Positions 16,822 through 25,697 of a stretch of 30,942 nucleotides of DNA are shown here, in pieces. The stretch's first letter is position 1, and every line of letters begins with the position of its first letter. The position numbers and the translations under genes were made by a program. Location: NCBI GenBank assembly GCA_021793595.1, contig JAJYSL010000035.1, forward strand, positions 1-30,942, read 5' to 3'. The stretch is from Acidobacteriota bacterium (GTDB taxonomy: Bacteria; Acidobacteriota; Terriglobia; Terriglobales; Acidobacteriaceae). The notes beneath the pieces are model-generated. The model had not been told where the DNA came from. It saw only the letters and a list, made by a program, of their open reading frames with translations, and did no database searches.

Positions 16822-18360
16822 ATGAGACGGATCCAAAAGCGGCGCCTCGACACCCGGCACCCAGCCAACAATTCCGGGAATCAGCCTGGCTTGCGACGGA
16901 GTGGAGCTACAGTCAGCTCCACCGCGCGACTTTCGCGTCGAACCGCTTTCGCGCGCGTCATGCTTTTGCTTCTCCTGTTTGCCGGTTGCTCCGGCGTCGG
17001 TCTCCACGCCCAGGTTGCCGCGGCGACCGACGCCCAGGTGCAGCAGCATCTCCAGCAGTTGGATGCGGCAGTCCAAAATGCCCAGCTTTCCGCCGATAAC
17101 GGATGGATGCTGGTCTGTGCCGCGCTGGTCCTGATGATGACGATTCCGGGTCTCGCCCTGTTCTACGGCGGCCTGGTACGGAAAAAGAATGTCCTCAGCA
17201 CCATGATGCATAGCTTTGCCATGGCCGGCATCATCTCTGTGGTGTGGGCATTTGTCGGTTTCACCTTGTGCTTCGGCTCGGGAACCAGATTCATCGGCGA
17301 ATTTCACCATGTATTTCTGCGCGGAGTGGGCTCGGCACCCGACCCCGCCTACGCCGCGACCATTCCCTTCGCTACCTTCATGATCTATCAGCTGATGTTT
17401 GCCGTCATCACACCGGCACTCATCTCCGGCGCCTTTGCCGAACGCATGAAGTTCAGCGCCATGGCGCTCTTTACGTTGCTGTGGTCCTTATGTGTGTACG
17501 CTCCCATGGCACACATGGTGTGGGGCAAAGATGGTCTGCTGAACGCCGCTCTTTCCGGCGGTATTCGCACATTGGACTTCGCCGGCGGCACCGTCGTCCA
17601 CATCACCTCCGGTGTGTCGGCCCTGGTCTGCGCGATCTATCTGGGCAAACGACTGCACTATCCTAGGGAGCCGATGCCGCCCCATAGCGTGGTCCTCAGC
17701 TTTATTGGCGCGGGCATGCTGTGGGTGGGTTGGTTCGGTTTCAATGCAGGAAGCGCCTTATCCGCCGGGACCCTGGCCACCAGCGCTTTTGTTGCCACTC
17801 ATTTTGGCGCGGCCGCTGCGGCGATTGGATGGTGCCTGATAGAGTGGATTCGCAACGGCAAGCCCAGCGCTTTAGGAGCCATTTCGGGAGCAGTCGCAGG
17901 ATTGGTCGCCATCACCCCGGCAGCCGGTTTTGTCGGCCCCATGTCGGCGCTTGCCATTGGGTTTCTCGCCGGCTTGTTCTGCTACTTTATGGTCGCCAAG
18001 GTAAAACAGTGGTTTGGCTATGATGACTCCCTGGACGCCTTTGGCGTGCATGGGGCAGGCGGAACTTTAGGAGCAATTCTCACCGGAGTCTTTGCTTCGC
18101 GCGCCATCAATCCCATCTTCAAGGATGCGCACGGCAATGCGCTGCCGGTCGGATGGCTCGATGGCAACTGGATGCAGGTGCCGCATCAGTTGCTCGGTGT
18201 CGCCATCGCCTGGACGCTTTCCATCGTGGGAACTCTGGTGTTGCTGAAGATTGTGGATGTCCTGATCGGTTTGCGCGTGGATCCCGCCGCCGAACACGAG
18301 GGGCTGGATCTGAGCCAGCACGGCGAAGAAGGTTACGATTGGGAAATTGCGGCTTCTTAA
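16822..18360 (+). CDS. amtB: Ammonium transporter AmtB
   Basis: A trimeric inner-membrane ammonium channel. The Amt core begins near residue 92 (DNGWMLVCAALVLMMTIPGL, then LFYGGLVRKKNVLS) and has eleven hydrophobic segments. The pore histidine pair is His260 in DFAGGTVVHITSG (with Asp252) and His410 in DAFGVHGAGGTLGAILTG; NAGSAL and the C-terminal cytoplasmic tail are present. Before the core lie about 45 basic, polar residues, a signal-peptide-like stretch (MLLLLLFAGCSGVGLHAQ, 47-64) and a Gln-rich helix. Amt proteins often have a cleaved signal, so translation may truly begin nearer Met47 (16960), though only ATG 16822 has an upstream AGGA. The PII gene and its uridylyltransferase follow directly, the usual context in which PII blocks the channel when nitrogen is plentiful. 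Confidence 0.95.
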   Translation: MRRIQKRRLDTRHPANNSGNQPGLRRSGATVSSTARLSRRTAFARVMLLLLLFAGCSGVGLHAQVAAATDAQVQQHLQQLDAAVQNAQLSADNGWMLVCAALVLMMTIPGLALFYGGLVRKKNVLSTMMHSFAMAGIISVVWAFVGFTLCFGSGTRFIGEFHHVFLRGVGSAPDPAYAATIPFATFMIYQLMFAVITPALISGAFAERMKFSAMALFTLLWSLCVYAPMAHMVWGKDGLLNAALSGGIRTLDFAGGTVVHITSGVSALVCAIYLGKRLHYPREPMPPHSVVLSFIGAGMLWVGWFGFNAGSALSAGTLATSAFVATHFGAAAAAIGWCLIEWIRNGKPSALGAISGAVAGLVAITPAAGFVGPMSALAIGFLAGLFCYFMVAKVKQWFGYDDSLDAFGVHGAGGTLGAILTGVFASRAINPIFKDAHGNALPVGWLDGNWMQVPHQLLGVAIAWTLSIVGTLVLLKIVDVLIGLRVDPAAEHEGLDLSQHGEEGYDWEIAAS

Positions 18361-18443
18361 TGTCGCTCTGGTATATCTTGGCGATGAGGAACAACAAATC
18401 AACGACCGGCCCTTCTTTTTTGTGAAAAGCGAGGAAGCAAGAC

Positions 18444-18782
18444 ATGCAGAAGATTGAAGCCATCATTCAGCCGTCGAAACTGGACGCAGTGAAAGAAGCG
18501 CTGATCGAAATTGGAGTCGAAGGAATCACCATTCTGGAGGCTCGCGGGCATGGCCGCCAAAAGGGTCACACTGAGTTCTATCGCGGCCGCGAGTACGCCG
18601 TGGATGTGTTGCCCAAAATCAAACTGGAAGTTGTCGTTACCGATGCCATGTCGGAGCGCGCGATCCAGGCCATCCTGACCGCTGCCCGCACCGGAAAAAT
18701 TGGCGACGGCAAGATTTTTGTTTCGCACATCGACGAAGTCATTCGCATTCGCAATGACGAACGTGGAGAAACTGCTTTGTAG
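18444..18782 (+). CDS. glnB: Nitrogen regulatory protein PII (GlnB/GlnK type)
   Basis: A 112-residue trimeric signal protein that reads 2-oxoglutarate, ATP and ADP and controls AmtB and nitrogen enzymes. The full family length is present: MQKIEAIIQPSKLDAVKEAL, the T-loop GHGRQKGHTEFYRGREYAVD with Tyr51 in the uridylylation position, the B-loop TAARTGKIGDGKIFV, and the C-loop region. The intact Tyr51 agrees with the glnD gene next door. Because it follows amtB (83 bases), a GlnK role is as likely as GlnB; sequence alone does not decide. GAGGAAG lies six bases before the ATG. Confidence 0.95.
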   Translation: MQKIEAIIQPSKLDAVKEALIEIGVEGITILEARGHGRQKGHTEFYRGREYAVDVLPKIKLEVVVTDAMSERAIQAILTAARTGKIGDGKIFVSHIDEVIRIRNDERGETAL

Positions 18783-21504
18783 ATCGAGCACCCATTCCAT
18801 TCCGCAAGTCCGCGCAAAGGAGCCTGCCATCCCGATCTCAGACTCACGTTCGATCCAATCGCTGCGCGTGGAATACCAGCGAACTTCGGACCAGATGCGG
18901 CAGTTCTTTTCGGAATCCCAGGATGGTCCGGTTCTGGTGCAGCGCCGCGCGGAACTGGTCGACCACCTCATCGAACGCTTGTGGCTGGAGCACATTGCCT
19001 CCGAGGAGTACGGTCCCCATGGCCTTACCCTGGCTGCCGTCGGAGGGTACGGAAGACGGCAGCTCTTTCCTTACTCAGACATCGATTTGCTGTTTATTTC
19101 CGCCGACGCGACTACTGAAGGAGCGCACAAAGCCGAAATTCGTAAGTTGTCCCAGGACCTGTGGGACATTGGATTGCGTGCCAGTACCACCACCCGTACC
19201 CTGGCGGAATGCGAACGAGTCAGCGAAGAGAATCCGGAATTTACTCTGTCCCTTCTGGACCGCCGCTACATTGCCGGCGATTTTGCCCTGTTTGAGGAAT
19301 TGGATCTGGAACGGATTCCCGCCCTGGTCGAACGCCGGCGTTCGCAAATGTTCGCCGCTATCACCCAGTTGACGCGCGCCCGCCACGCGAAATACCAGCG
19401 AACGCTGTTCCATTTGGAGCCCAACGTCAAGGACGGCCTCGGCGGCCTGCGCGACTTTCATACCTGCGCTTGGTTGAGCCAGTTGTTGCCGGAATCGACG
19501 CGCTTCTCAGTCAGCCGCTATGAAAAAGATCTGCTGGTGGAACGCCAGGACGACTCTGCCCTGGCACATCAATTCCTCATCACGGTGCGCAGTTTTCTCC
19601 ATTACAGAAGTCAGCGCGACGACAACATGCTCTACTGGCAGGCACAAGATGAAGCTGCGAGGCTCCGTCTCGGCCTGTCTGCCGTCCGGTCGCGCCTGTC
19701 AGACAAGCGCCCCCCAGACACCGCCGGATGGATGCGTCAATATTTTCGCCATGCTCGCTCGATCGAATGGCTCTCTCGCCAAATGTTGGATGAAATTCCC
19801 AGCGGACGTCGCGCCGTGATGGATCAAATTCGCCAGTGGCGCAGCCGCACCGTGTTGCGAGGCTGCCCCGTTGCCGACGGCAAGATCGCCCTGAAAACCG
19901 TGGCGGAATACTCTGATCCGGATCGCGTACTGACGCTGTTTCAGACGATTTCGGAGCAGCCCATGCAGCTGACTCGCGAAGCGGAAGGCCATCTGAGCGA
20001 TTCGCTGGCGGTGCTGGCCGAACGCCTGCCCGAAGGTGGCGCGCTGTGGGAGCGAGTTCGTCGCATACTGCTCGGATCCGAAGTGGCCAATGCGCTTCGC
20101 GTCATGCATGCGCTGGGAATTCTGGAACTGATTCTGCCGGAATTTCATGGCGTGGACGCGCTGGTGGTGCGCGATGCCTACCATCGCTACACCGTCGATG
20201 AACATACATTTCTGATTCTTGAAAACCTGCACGCTCTGGCCCAGCCGCACGACGAGTGGGAGAAGGGTTTTGCTTCAATTCTTCGCGAGGTGGAAGAGCC
20301 GGAATTGCTGTACCTGGCGGCGCTACTGCACGATACCGGCAAAGCTCGTAGCGAGGGCAGCCACACCGACCACAGTATGTGGATTGCCGATGCAGTCTGT
20401 GAGCGTTGGCGCCTCAGTCCAACCCAACGCGAAACCGTGTTGCGCCTGATTCGCAGTCACCTGGAAATGTCGCTCGCGCTGCGCAAGGATATTTACGACG
20501 CAGAAACCATCCGCATGTTTGCCGACCTGGTCGGCACGCCGAATAACCTCCGCCTGCTCACGCTCTTGACCTATGCCGACATTCACTCCGTCAATCCGGA
20601 AGCCCTGACCCCTTGGAAAGCGGAAAATTTGTGGCGGCTTTACATGGCGACCTCGAACTGCCTGGATCGCAATGTCGACGAAGATCGCATTGAAGCGGAT
20701 GCCGACACCGCCGCCGTGCAACAGGTAATCGCGTTGTCGCCGGACGATTCCGTAGCCATCCACCGCTTCCTGGCCGGCCTCCCGCAACGCTATGTGCGCA
20801 CTCGCTCGGCAGCGGAAATTCTGACCCACTGGAAATTGGCGTCGCAGTTAGGCTACACCGCCTCCAGCGTGGTGCTCACCCGCACGGGTGCGTGGTGGGA
20901 TTGCACATTGATCACCCGCGATCGCCCGTTTCTGTTTGCCGACGCCGCCGGCGCGTTAACCGCCTGGGGGATGGATATTCTGAAGGCAGATGCGTTTTCA
21001 AACGCAGCGGGAATCGTCATTGATCACTTCCGCTTTCTCGACCGCTACGAAACCCTTGCGCTCAATCCCGCCGAAACTGAGCGCTTCCAGAAAAGTCTGG
21101 CCGATGTGGCCAGCGGCCTCGTCTCCGTCGAAAAACTTCTCGCTGCCCGCGCTCACTCCGCGCGCACGCAAAACCACAAAACCCGCGTCGAAACCCGACT
21201 CTCTGTCGACAATACATCCTCGACCCACAGCACCATTTTGCAGGTCATTACCCAGGACACTCCCGGCCTGCTGCGTCGCCTCAGCCTGGTTCTGGCACAG
21301 CAGAAATGCGACATCTCCGTCGCGCTGATCGACACCGAAGGCGAAGTGGCGATCGACGTTTTCTATCTCACAAAAGGATCGAATCCGGACGAATCCTCCT
21401 CGTCCCGCGAGCGGACGGAAAATACAAAGCTCGATCCGGAATTTCTGGATCGCCTGCAAAAAGTTCTCGCCGACGCTCTGCAGCCGACCATCGCTCCACG
21501 CTGA
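18754..21504 (+). CDS. glnD: PII uridylyltransferase / uridylyl-removing enzyme GlnD
   Basis: GlnD adds and removes UMP on PII according to glutamine. Domains in order, numbered from ATG 18754: nucleotidyltransferase with GGYGRRQLFPYSDIDLL (about 97-113, two catalytic Asp), an HD hydrolase domain with LLHDTGK (His526, Asp527) and a later HTDHS, then two C-terminal ACT domains (about 700-775 and 825-885, the second with ITQDTPGLLRRLS). About 900 residues is the family norm. The start is uncertain. ATG 18754 overlaps glnB by 29 bases and has no ribosome site. A strong AAAGGAG (18816-18822) sits in the gap after glnB, six bases before an in-frame ATC (18829); an ATC start would give 891 residues and lose nothing conserved. 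It is co-oriented with amtB and glnB. Confidence 0.93.
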   Translation: MTNVEKLLCRSSTHSIPQVRAKEPAIPISDSRSIQSLRVEYQRTSDQMRQFFSESQDGPVLVQRRAELVDHLIERLWLEHIASEEYGPHGLTLAAVGGYGRRQLFPYSDIDLLFISADATTEGAHKAEIRKLSQDLWDIGLRASTTTRTLAECERVSEENPEFTLSLLDRRYIAGDFALFEELDLERIPALVERRRSQMFAAITQLTRARHAKYQRTLFHLEPNVKDGLGGLRDFHTCAWLSQLLPESTRFSVSRYEKDLLVERQDDSALAHQFLITVRSFLHYRSQRDDNMLYWQAQDEAARLRLGLSAVRSRLSDKRPPDTAGWMRQYFRHARSIEWLSRQMLDEIPSGRRAVMDQIRQWRSRTVLRGCPVADGKIALKTVAEYSDPDRVLTLFQTISEQPMQLTREAEGHLSDSLAVLAERLPEGGALWERVRRILLGSEVANALRVMHALGILELILPEFHGVDALVVRDAYHRYTVDEHTFLILENLHALAQPHDEWEKGFASILREVEEPELLYLAALLHDTGKARSEGSHTDHSMWIADAVCERWRLSPTQRETVLRLIRSHLEMSLALRKDIYDAETIRMFADLVGTPNNLRLLTLLTYADIHSVNPEALTPWKAENLWRLYMATSNCLDRNVDEDRIEADADTAAVQQVIALSPDDSVAIHRFLAGLPQRYVRTRSAAEILTHWKLASQLGYTASSVVLTRTGAWWDCTLITRDRPFLFADAAGALTAWGMDILKADAFSNAAGIVIDHFRFLDRYETLALNPAETERFQKSLADVASGLVSVEKLLAARAHSARTQNHKTRVETRLSVDNTSSTHSTILQVITQDTPGLLRRLSLVLAQQKCDISVALIDTEGEVAIDVFYLTKGSNPDESSSSRERTENTKLDPEFLDRLQKVLADALQPTIAPR
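18816..18822 (+). promoter_or_regulatory. Shine-Dalgarno sequence pointing to an ATC codon of glnD
   Basis: AAAGGAG is the only good ribosome site between the glnB stop (18782) and the conserved start of GlnD. The only in-frame codon at normal distance (six bases) is ATC 18829; no ATG, GTG or TTG is in range. Confidence 0.45.
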
Positions 21505-21664
21505 AGTTGCCACGCGACTTCTCCATTCAGCTCTTCGTTTTTCGCTTCGTCTGCGTTCCACCCACCTGCCGCGCCGGAGTACACTGGGGACGTTGTTCGC
21601 TACGCATCGATACATCTCGAAAGTGCGAACACCGATCACCTCATCCAGCGGCTGGAGCGCATTG

Positions 21665-23605
21665 ATGAATCCTACTTCCTTCCCTCGCGCGCTGCGCCCC
21701 TTAGTTCTATGCCTCGTGCTGGGTTGCATCAGTCTTTCGCTGTCTGCTCGCACCCAGACCAAGCGTCGGCACGCAACGGTCCCGCAGGGAAAACCCACGG
21801 TACAGCAGGTGCAGCCTCCGAATTGGTGGAGCAATCTTCCCGATCCAATGGTGTTGCTCTACGGAAAGAATCTGAAGGATGCCCGCATCGGCTCCAGCGT
21901 CGCAGGAGTTTCGGTGCGGCGCACAAAGATTTCACAGAATGGCCATTGGGCGTTCGTCTGGCTGGATACTTCTGATGCTCCTCCGCAACACTTTGACCTG
22001 ATCGTTCGCACCGCCAGCGGCCTGGCCCGCGTTCCATATGAACTGGACAAACTGCACAGCCCCAGCGATGGCTTCCAGGGTTTTACCCCGGCGGATGTCA
22101 TGTACCTCATCATGCCGGACCGTTTTTCGCAGGGGGATACAGTCAGCCCACCGACGCCGAAGCCTGCCGCCACCGTGGATCGCAGCAATCCCCACGACTA
22201 CCACGGCGGCGATTTGATCGGCATCGAAAATCATTTGGACTACCTGAAGCAGCTTGGCGTCACCACTCTCTGGATCACACCGCTCTATGCGCCCGATCCC
22301 GTTTCCGACGACTACGACGGCTACAAGCCGGTCAACATGTATCAGATCAATCCACACTACGGCACCTTGCAGGATTATGAGGACCTGGCCGCCGCCGTTC
22401 ACGGCCATGGCATGAAGCTGGTGTTGGATATTGTCGCCAATCAGGTCGGCCCGCAAAGTATATGGGTCACAGATCCGCCAACGCCCGACTGGTTCCACGG
22501 CACGCCAGCCGATCATCTTGCGGCGACGGAGGATTTTGCCTCGATCGCCAGTCCGCACGCCGCTCCCGCCGCCTACCAACCGGTTGTGGACGGATGGTTC
22601 CGCAATATACTTCCGGATCTGAATCAGTCCGATCCGCTGGTCAAACAGTATTTGACCCAGAACGCAATCTGGTGGGTTGAAATCGGAACCCTGGATGGCC
22701 TCCGCCTGGATACATTTCCCTACGTCGATCGTTCCTATTGGCAGGATTTTCACTCCGTCATGCACGCCCTGTTTCCCAACCTGACGACCGTCGGCGAAGT
22801 TTACAACTCTGATCCAACCGTCACCTCGTACTTCATCGGCGGACAGAAACACGTAGGCATCGACACTGGAGTCGACACCGAGTTCGACTTCCCCAGCTAC
22901 TATGCGCTGCGCTCCACGCTGACCGGCTCTCCCGCTTCCAGCTCATCCCTGTCGGATCTGGAAAATGTTCAGCGTCAGGACTGGCTCTATCCTCATCCCG
23001 AAACCCTGGTGACATTTTTCGGCAACCACGATACGGCGCGGTTTCTTTCCGTACCCGGGGCAAGCGCAGCCAGCGAGCGACTCGCCTTTGGATTGCTGGC
23101 CACCATGCGTGGCATGCCACAAATTTATTACGGAGATGAAATCGGCCTGTCGTCCGGCTCCAACGGCGACAATCGGCCAGATTTCCCCGGAGGATTTCCC
23201 GGCGATCCCCAAAATGCGTTCACCGCCGCCGGTCGCACTCCGCAGCAGCAGGCAATGTATGCCTGGGTTCAAAGCCTGTTGGATCTGCGCGCACATCATC
23301 CAGCTTTGCAAACTGGATCTCAGCAGAACCTGTTGGCGGACAACAGCGGCTTTGTGTTCGCTCGCTTCGTCGTCCCTCCCCCGAAAAGTGGATCGACACC
23401 TCCACCGTCAGAAATCGATCTTGTACTGATGAACAAATCCGACACGCCGCGGACCTTTCACTTGAATTTCACCCGCACAGCACTCGATGGCGTCAACACG
23501 ATCACTCCTCTGTGGAATACAAAAGACACAGTGACAGTGACCCAAGACCATTGCGACGTCACTGTAGGCGCCCAACAGTTGGAAGTCTTCGCCGCGCAAC
23601 CATAA
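21665..23605 (+). CDS. Exported GH13 alpha-amylase-family enzyme (cyclomaltodextrinase/neopullulanase-like)
   Basis: A 646-residue glycoside hydrolase. A hydrophobic N-terminus (LRPLVLCLVLGCISLSLSA) directs export; VLGC with Cys21 is a weak lipobox. Residues about 45-130 form the immunoglobulin-like N-domain of cyclomaltodextrinases (QPPNWWSNLPDPMVLLYGKN). The TIM barrel (about 140-540) has region II GLRLDTFPY with nucleophile Asp349, region III TVGEVYN with acid/base Glu378 and region IV FFGNHDTARF with Asp456. Region I reads DIVANQ: the usual His after Asn is Gln260. A small beta domain ends the protein. It probably cleaves alpha-1,4 (or 1,6) bonds in maltodextrins or related glucans in the periplasm. 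ATG 21665 has GGAG seven bases upstream and starts the signal peptide. A sugar kinase gene follows after 29 bases. Confidence 0.9.
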   Translation: MNPTSFPRALRPLVLCLVLGCISLSLSARTQTKRRHATVPQGKPTVQQVQPPNWWSNLPDPMVLLYGKNLKDARIGSSVAGVSVRRTKISQNGHWAFVWLDTSDAPPQHFDLIVRTASGLARVPYELDKLHSPSDGFQGFTPADVMYLIMPDRFSQGDTVSPPTPKPAATVDRSNPHDYHGGDLIGIENHLDYLKQLGVTTLWITPLYAPDPVSDDYDGYKPVNMYQINPHYGTLQDYEDLAAAVHGHGMKLVLDIVANQVGPQSIWVTDPPTPDWFHGTPADHLAATEDFASIASPHAAPAAYQPVVDGWFRNILPDLNQSDPLVKQYLTQNAIWWVEIGTLDGLRLDTFPYVDRSYWQDFHSVMHALFPNLTTVGEVYNSDPTVTSYFIGGQKHVGIDTGVDTEFDFPSYYALRSTLTGSPASSSSLSDLENVQRQDWLYPHPETLVTFFGNHDTARFLSVPGASAASERLAFGLLATMRGMPQIYYGDEIGLSSGSNGDNRPDFPGGFPGDPQNAFTAAGRTPQQQAMYAWVQSLLDLRAHHPALQTGSQQNLLADNSGFVFARFVVPPPKSGSTPPPSEIDLVLMNKSDTPRTFHLNFTRTALDGVNTITPLWNTKDTVTVTQDHCDVTVGAQQLEVFAAQP

Positions 23606-23634
23606 GGGCAGCGCTACCCGACGGAATGAATAGC

Positions 23635-24579
23635 ATGCGGAAACCCTTGCGCGTCGCGGCGATTGGAGAGCTTCTATGGGATCTGCTTCCTGACGGCCCA
23701 CAACTCGGCGGTGCCCCCGCGAACTTCGCCGCAATTCTGGCGCAGATGTTTGCTTGCGATGCGGCCACTTGTGCCGGGGAAGTGTTTCTTGTCAGCTGCG
23801 TCGGCAACGATCCGCTCGGGATACAGGCGCGCGAGCAACTGGTCGCGCGTCGGGTTCGTCCGGACTTCATTGCGGTCGATCCCAACCGTCCCACCGGAAC
23901 CGTTGATGTGCAGCTCGACGCGGAACGTGGTCCGCACTACTGCATCTGTAGCCCCGTCGCCTGGGACGCCGTGCCCCAAACTCCGCAGCTAGCCGCGCTG
24001 GCACCTACACTGGATGCCATTTGTTTTGGAACCCTCGCGCAACGATCGCCCACGACACGTGCTACGCTCCGCGCCCTGGTTGCGTCCACGCGTCCGAACT
24101 GTCTCCGCGTTTTTGATGTCAATCTCCGCGAACCTGACTGGACTGCGGACGCCATCTTCTGGGGCTGCGCCCACGCCACCATCTTCAAAATGAATCATGA
24201 GGAAGTCGCCCACATCGCCAATACCATCGGAGCAGAGGAACAAGGTTCTCCGCTTCAAATCGCGCACTCCTTGCTCAAGCAATTTCCCATTCAGATGGTA
24301 GCCATCACCCGAGGATCGCAGGGCAGTCTTCTGGTTACCCGCGACGCCGTGAACGATCATCCGGGAATTCCCACACGCGTGGTCGATTCGATCGGCGCCG
24401 GCGACTGCTTCACCGCGGCGCTATCGTATTTCTCGCTGCATCATCGGCCCTTGCCAATCCTGGCCGAAGCCGCGAACCGCTGGGGAGCATGGGCTGCCTC
24501 CCAGCGCGGCGGCATGCCATTTCTCGACGCCGCATCTCGGACCTATCTGGAAACGGCGATCGATCCATCGGCAACATAG
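23635..24579 (+). CDS. PfkB-family carbohydrate kinase, probably fructokinase
   Basis: A 314-residue ribokinase-fold sugar kinase. The start GELLWDLLPDGPQLGGAPANFA is the form found in fructokinases, with the substrate-binding Gly-Gly-Ala-Pro-x-Asn. The C-terminal PfkB signature is DSIGAGDCFTAAL with the catalytic base Asp257, preceded by the nucleotide-site stretch AITRGSQGSLL. It would phosphorylate fructose or a related sugar with ATP in the cytoplasm; the exact substrate is not proven. It lies close behind the GH13 gene, suggesting joint use of oligosaccharides. Two starts are possible: ATG 23635 (ACGGA nine bases upstream, chosen) or ATG 23626. Confidence 0.88.
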   Translation: MRKPLRVAAIGELLWDLLPDGPQLGGAPANFAAILAQMFACDAATCAGEVFLVSCVGNDPLGIQAREQLVARRVRPDFIAVDPNRPTGTVDVQLDAERGPHYCICSPVAWDAVPQTPQLAALAPTLDAICFGTLAQRSPTTRATLRALVASTRPNCLRVFDVNLREPDWTADAIFWGCAHATIFKMNHEEVAHIANTIGAEEQGSPLQIAHSLLKQFPIQMVAITRGSQGSLLVTRDAVNDHPGIPTRVVDSIGAGDCFTAALSYFSLHHRPLPILAEAANRWGAWAASQRGGMPFLDAASRTYLETAIDPSAT

Positions 24580-24603
24580 CTTCTCCGTAGCTCCAAACCA
24601 ACA

Positions 24604-24638
24604 CAGGTGCTCGCCGCTGGTTGGGCGCGCAGCACCTG
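24604..24638 (+). other. Stem-loop after the sugar kinase gene
   Basis: A perfect eight-base inverted repeat, CAGGTGCT and AGCACCTG, with a possible inner CGCC/GGCG pairing, 24 bases after the kinase stop. No T run follows on the plus strand, so it is at best a non-classical terminator or an mRNA-end structure. Confidence 0.45.
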
Positions 24639-24742
24639 CGAAAGCAAATTGAAAGTTGCTTTATCGCAAAGTCTGTAGTTGTCATCGAACATGTTCTACG
24701 CAAGTTTGCTAGTATTTCCTGTTGTTCTCAGGGGCAAATGCC

Positions 24743-25672
24743 GTGTTGCGAATTCAATCTGTATTCATCGCTGCCATCGCCGTCATTCCACTTTCTTTGG
24801 CCGCTCAAAATACTTCCATGCGTCCGCCCATCACCGGCATCGCCAAGGTTTCGGTGTATGCGACCAATCTGAACAAGTCGAAGCAGTTCTATCGAACATT
24901 TCTGGGCTTCCCGCAGCTCTCGCCCCCATCTCCGTCCGGCCCGATGGAATTTCGCGTGAGCTCGAAACAGTCAATTGAGGTGCAGGCCGCGCCCCCCGGC
25001 ACCACTGACTTCCTGGCGTACATTGCCTTCGCCACCACGGACCTCGATTCCATGCAGCGTTATCTGGTGAGCTGGAAAGTTCCGATCGAAGGCGCAATTC
25101 AGACCCAGCCCGACGGCACGCGGTTTCTGTGGGTGAAAGATCCAGAGGGACATCGCCTGCAGTTTTTGCAACGACCGTCTCAAGCCCGTCTTGTTCCTGT
25201 CAGCTCTTCAGCGTCAAAGAACACTCCGCAGCCCATCTCGCAAATCATTCTCCATGCGGGATTCGTCGTACACAATCGCGCCGAGGAAGACCGCTTCTTC
25301 CACGACATTCTCGGGTTTGTCGAAGGCTGGCAGGGCGGTCGCGGTCACAAATTGGAGTGGGTGGACATGCGCGTGCCCAACGGCACCAATTGGCTGGAAT
25401 ATATGCTGCAGGATCCGGGCGCAAAGCACCAGGGCGACAGCGGCGTTCTCAATCACTTCGCACTGGGAGTGCCCGATATCCATCAGGCTGCGCAGATGTT
25501 GCAACACCGCCATTGGGACTCCGCCCAGCCGTATGAGGATCCCCAGATCGGTCTTGATGGAAAATGGCAGCTGAACCTGTACGATCCCAACGGCACCCGC
25601 GCGGAATTGATGGAGTTTGGCCCGGTGCGGAAGCCCTGCTGCTACCCATATACGCTGCCCGTGCCGAAGTAG
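24743..25672 (+). CDS. Exported protein with two VOC (glyoxalase/dioxygenase-fold) domains
   Basis: A 309-residue protein with an N-terminal signal peptide (MLRIQSVFIAAIAVIPLSLA, then AQ). Two vicinal-oxygen-chelate domains follow, about 30-145 and 165-295. The second keeps all four positions expected for a metal site: His171 (ILHAGF), Glu219 (WLEYML), His238 (LNHFALG) and Glu288 (RAELMEF). In the first the His and last Glu positions are Lys35 and Gln140, so it probably binds no metal in the usual way. The C-terminus has a Cys-Cys pair (PVRKPCCYPY). The substrate is unknown; extracytoplasmic location is uncommon for glyoxalases or dioxygenases of this fold. GTG 24743 is used: AGGGG lies eight bases upstream and the signal peptide begins there. 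The gene may share a transcript with gcvT, 25 bases downstream. Confidence 0.85.
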   Translation: MLRIQSVFIAAIAVIPLSLAAQNTSMRPPITGIAKVSVYATNLNKSKQFYRTFLGFPQLSPPSPSGPMEFRVSSKQSIEVQAAPPGTTDFLAYIAFATTDLDSMQRYLVSWKVPIEGAIQTQPDGTRFLWVKDPEGHRLQFLQRPSQARLVPVSSSASKNTPQPISQIILHAGFVVHNRAEEDRFFHDILGFVEGWQGGRGHKLEWVDMRVPNGTNWLEYMLQDPGAKHQGDSGVLNHFALGVPDIHQAAQMLQHRHWDSAQPYEDPQIGLDGKWQLNLYDPNGTRAELMEFGPVRKPCCYPYTLPVPK

Positions 25673-25697
25673 TAGCGCTCGTTTAAACTGGTGTTCT

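Noticed and set aside
21932..22852. A 306-codon minus-strand frame opposite the GH13 gene
   Set aside because: Low-complexity Val/Gly/Ile-rich translation typical of an antisense shadow.
24687..24696. GAACATGTTC palindrome as a LexA/DinR box
   Set aside because: Gram-positive LexA boxes have four bases between GAAC and GTTC; here there are two, and the neighbouring gene has no link with DNA damage.
25673..25697. Glycine riboswitch before gcvT
   Set aside because: Only 25 bases separate the VOC stop from gcvT, far too few for an aptamer.
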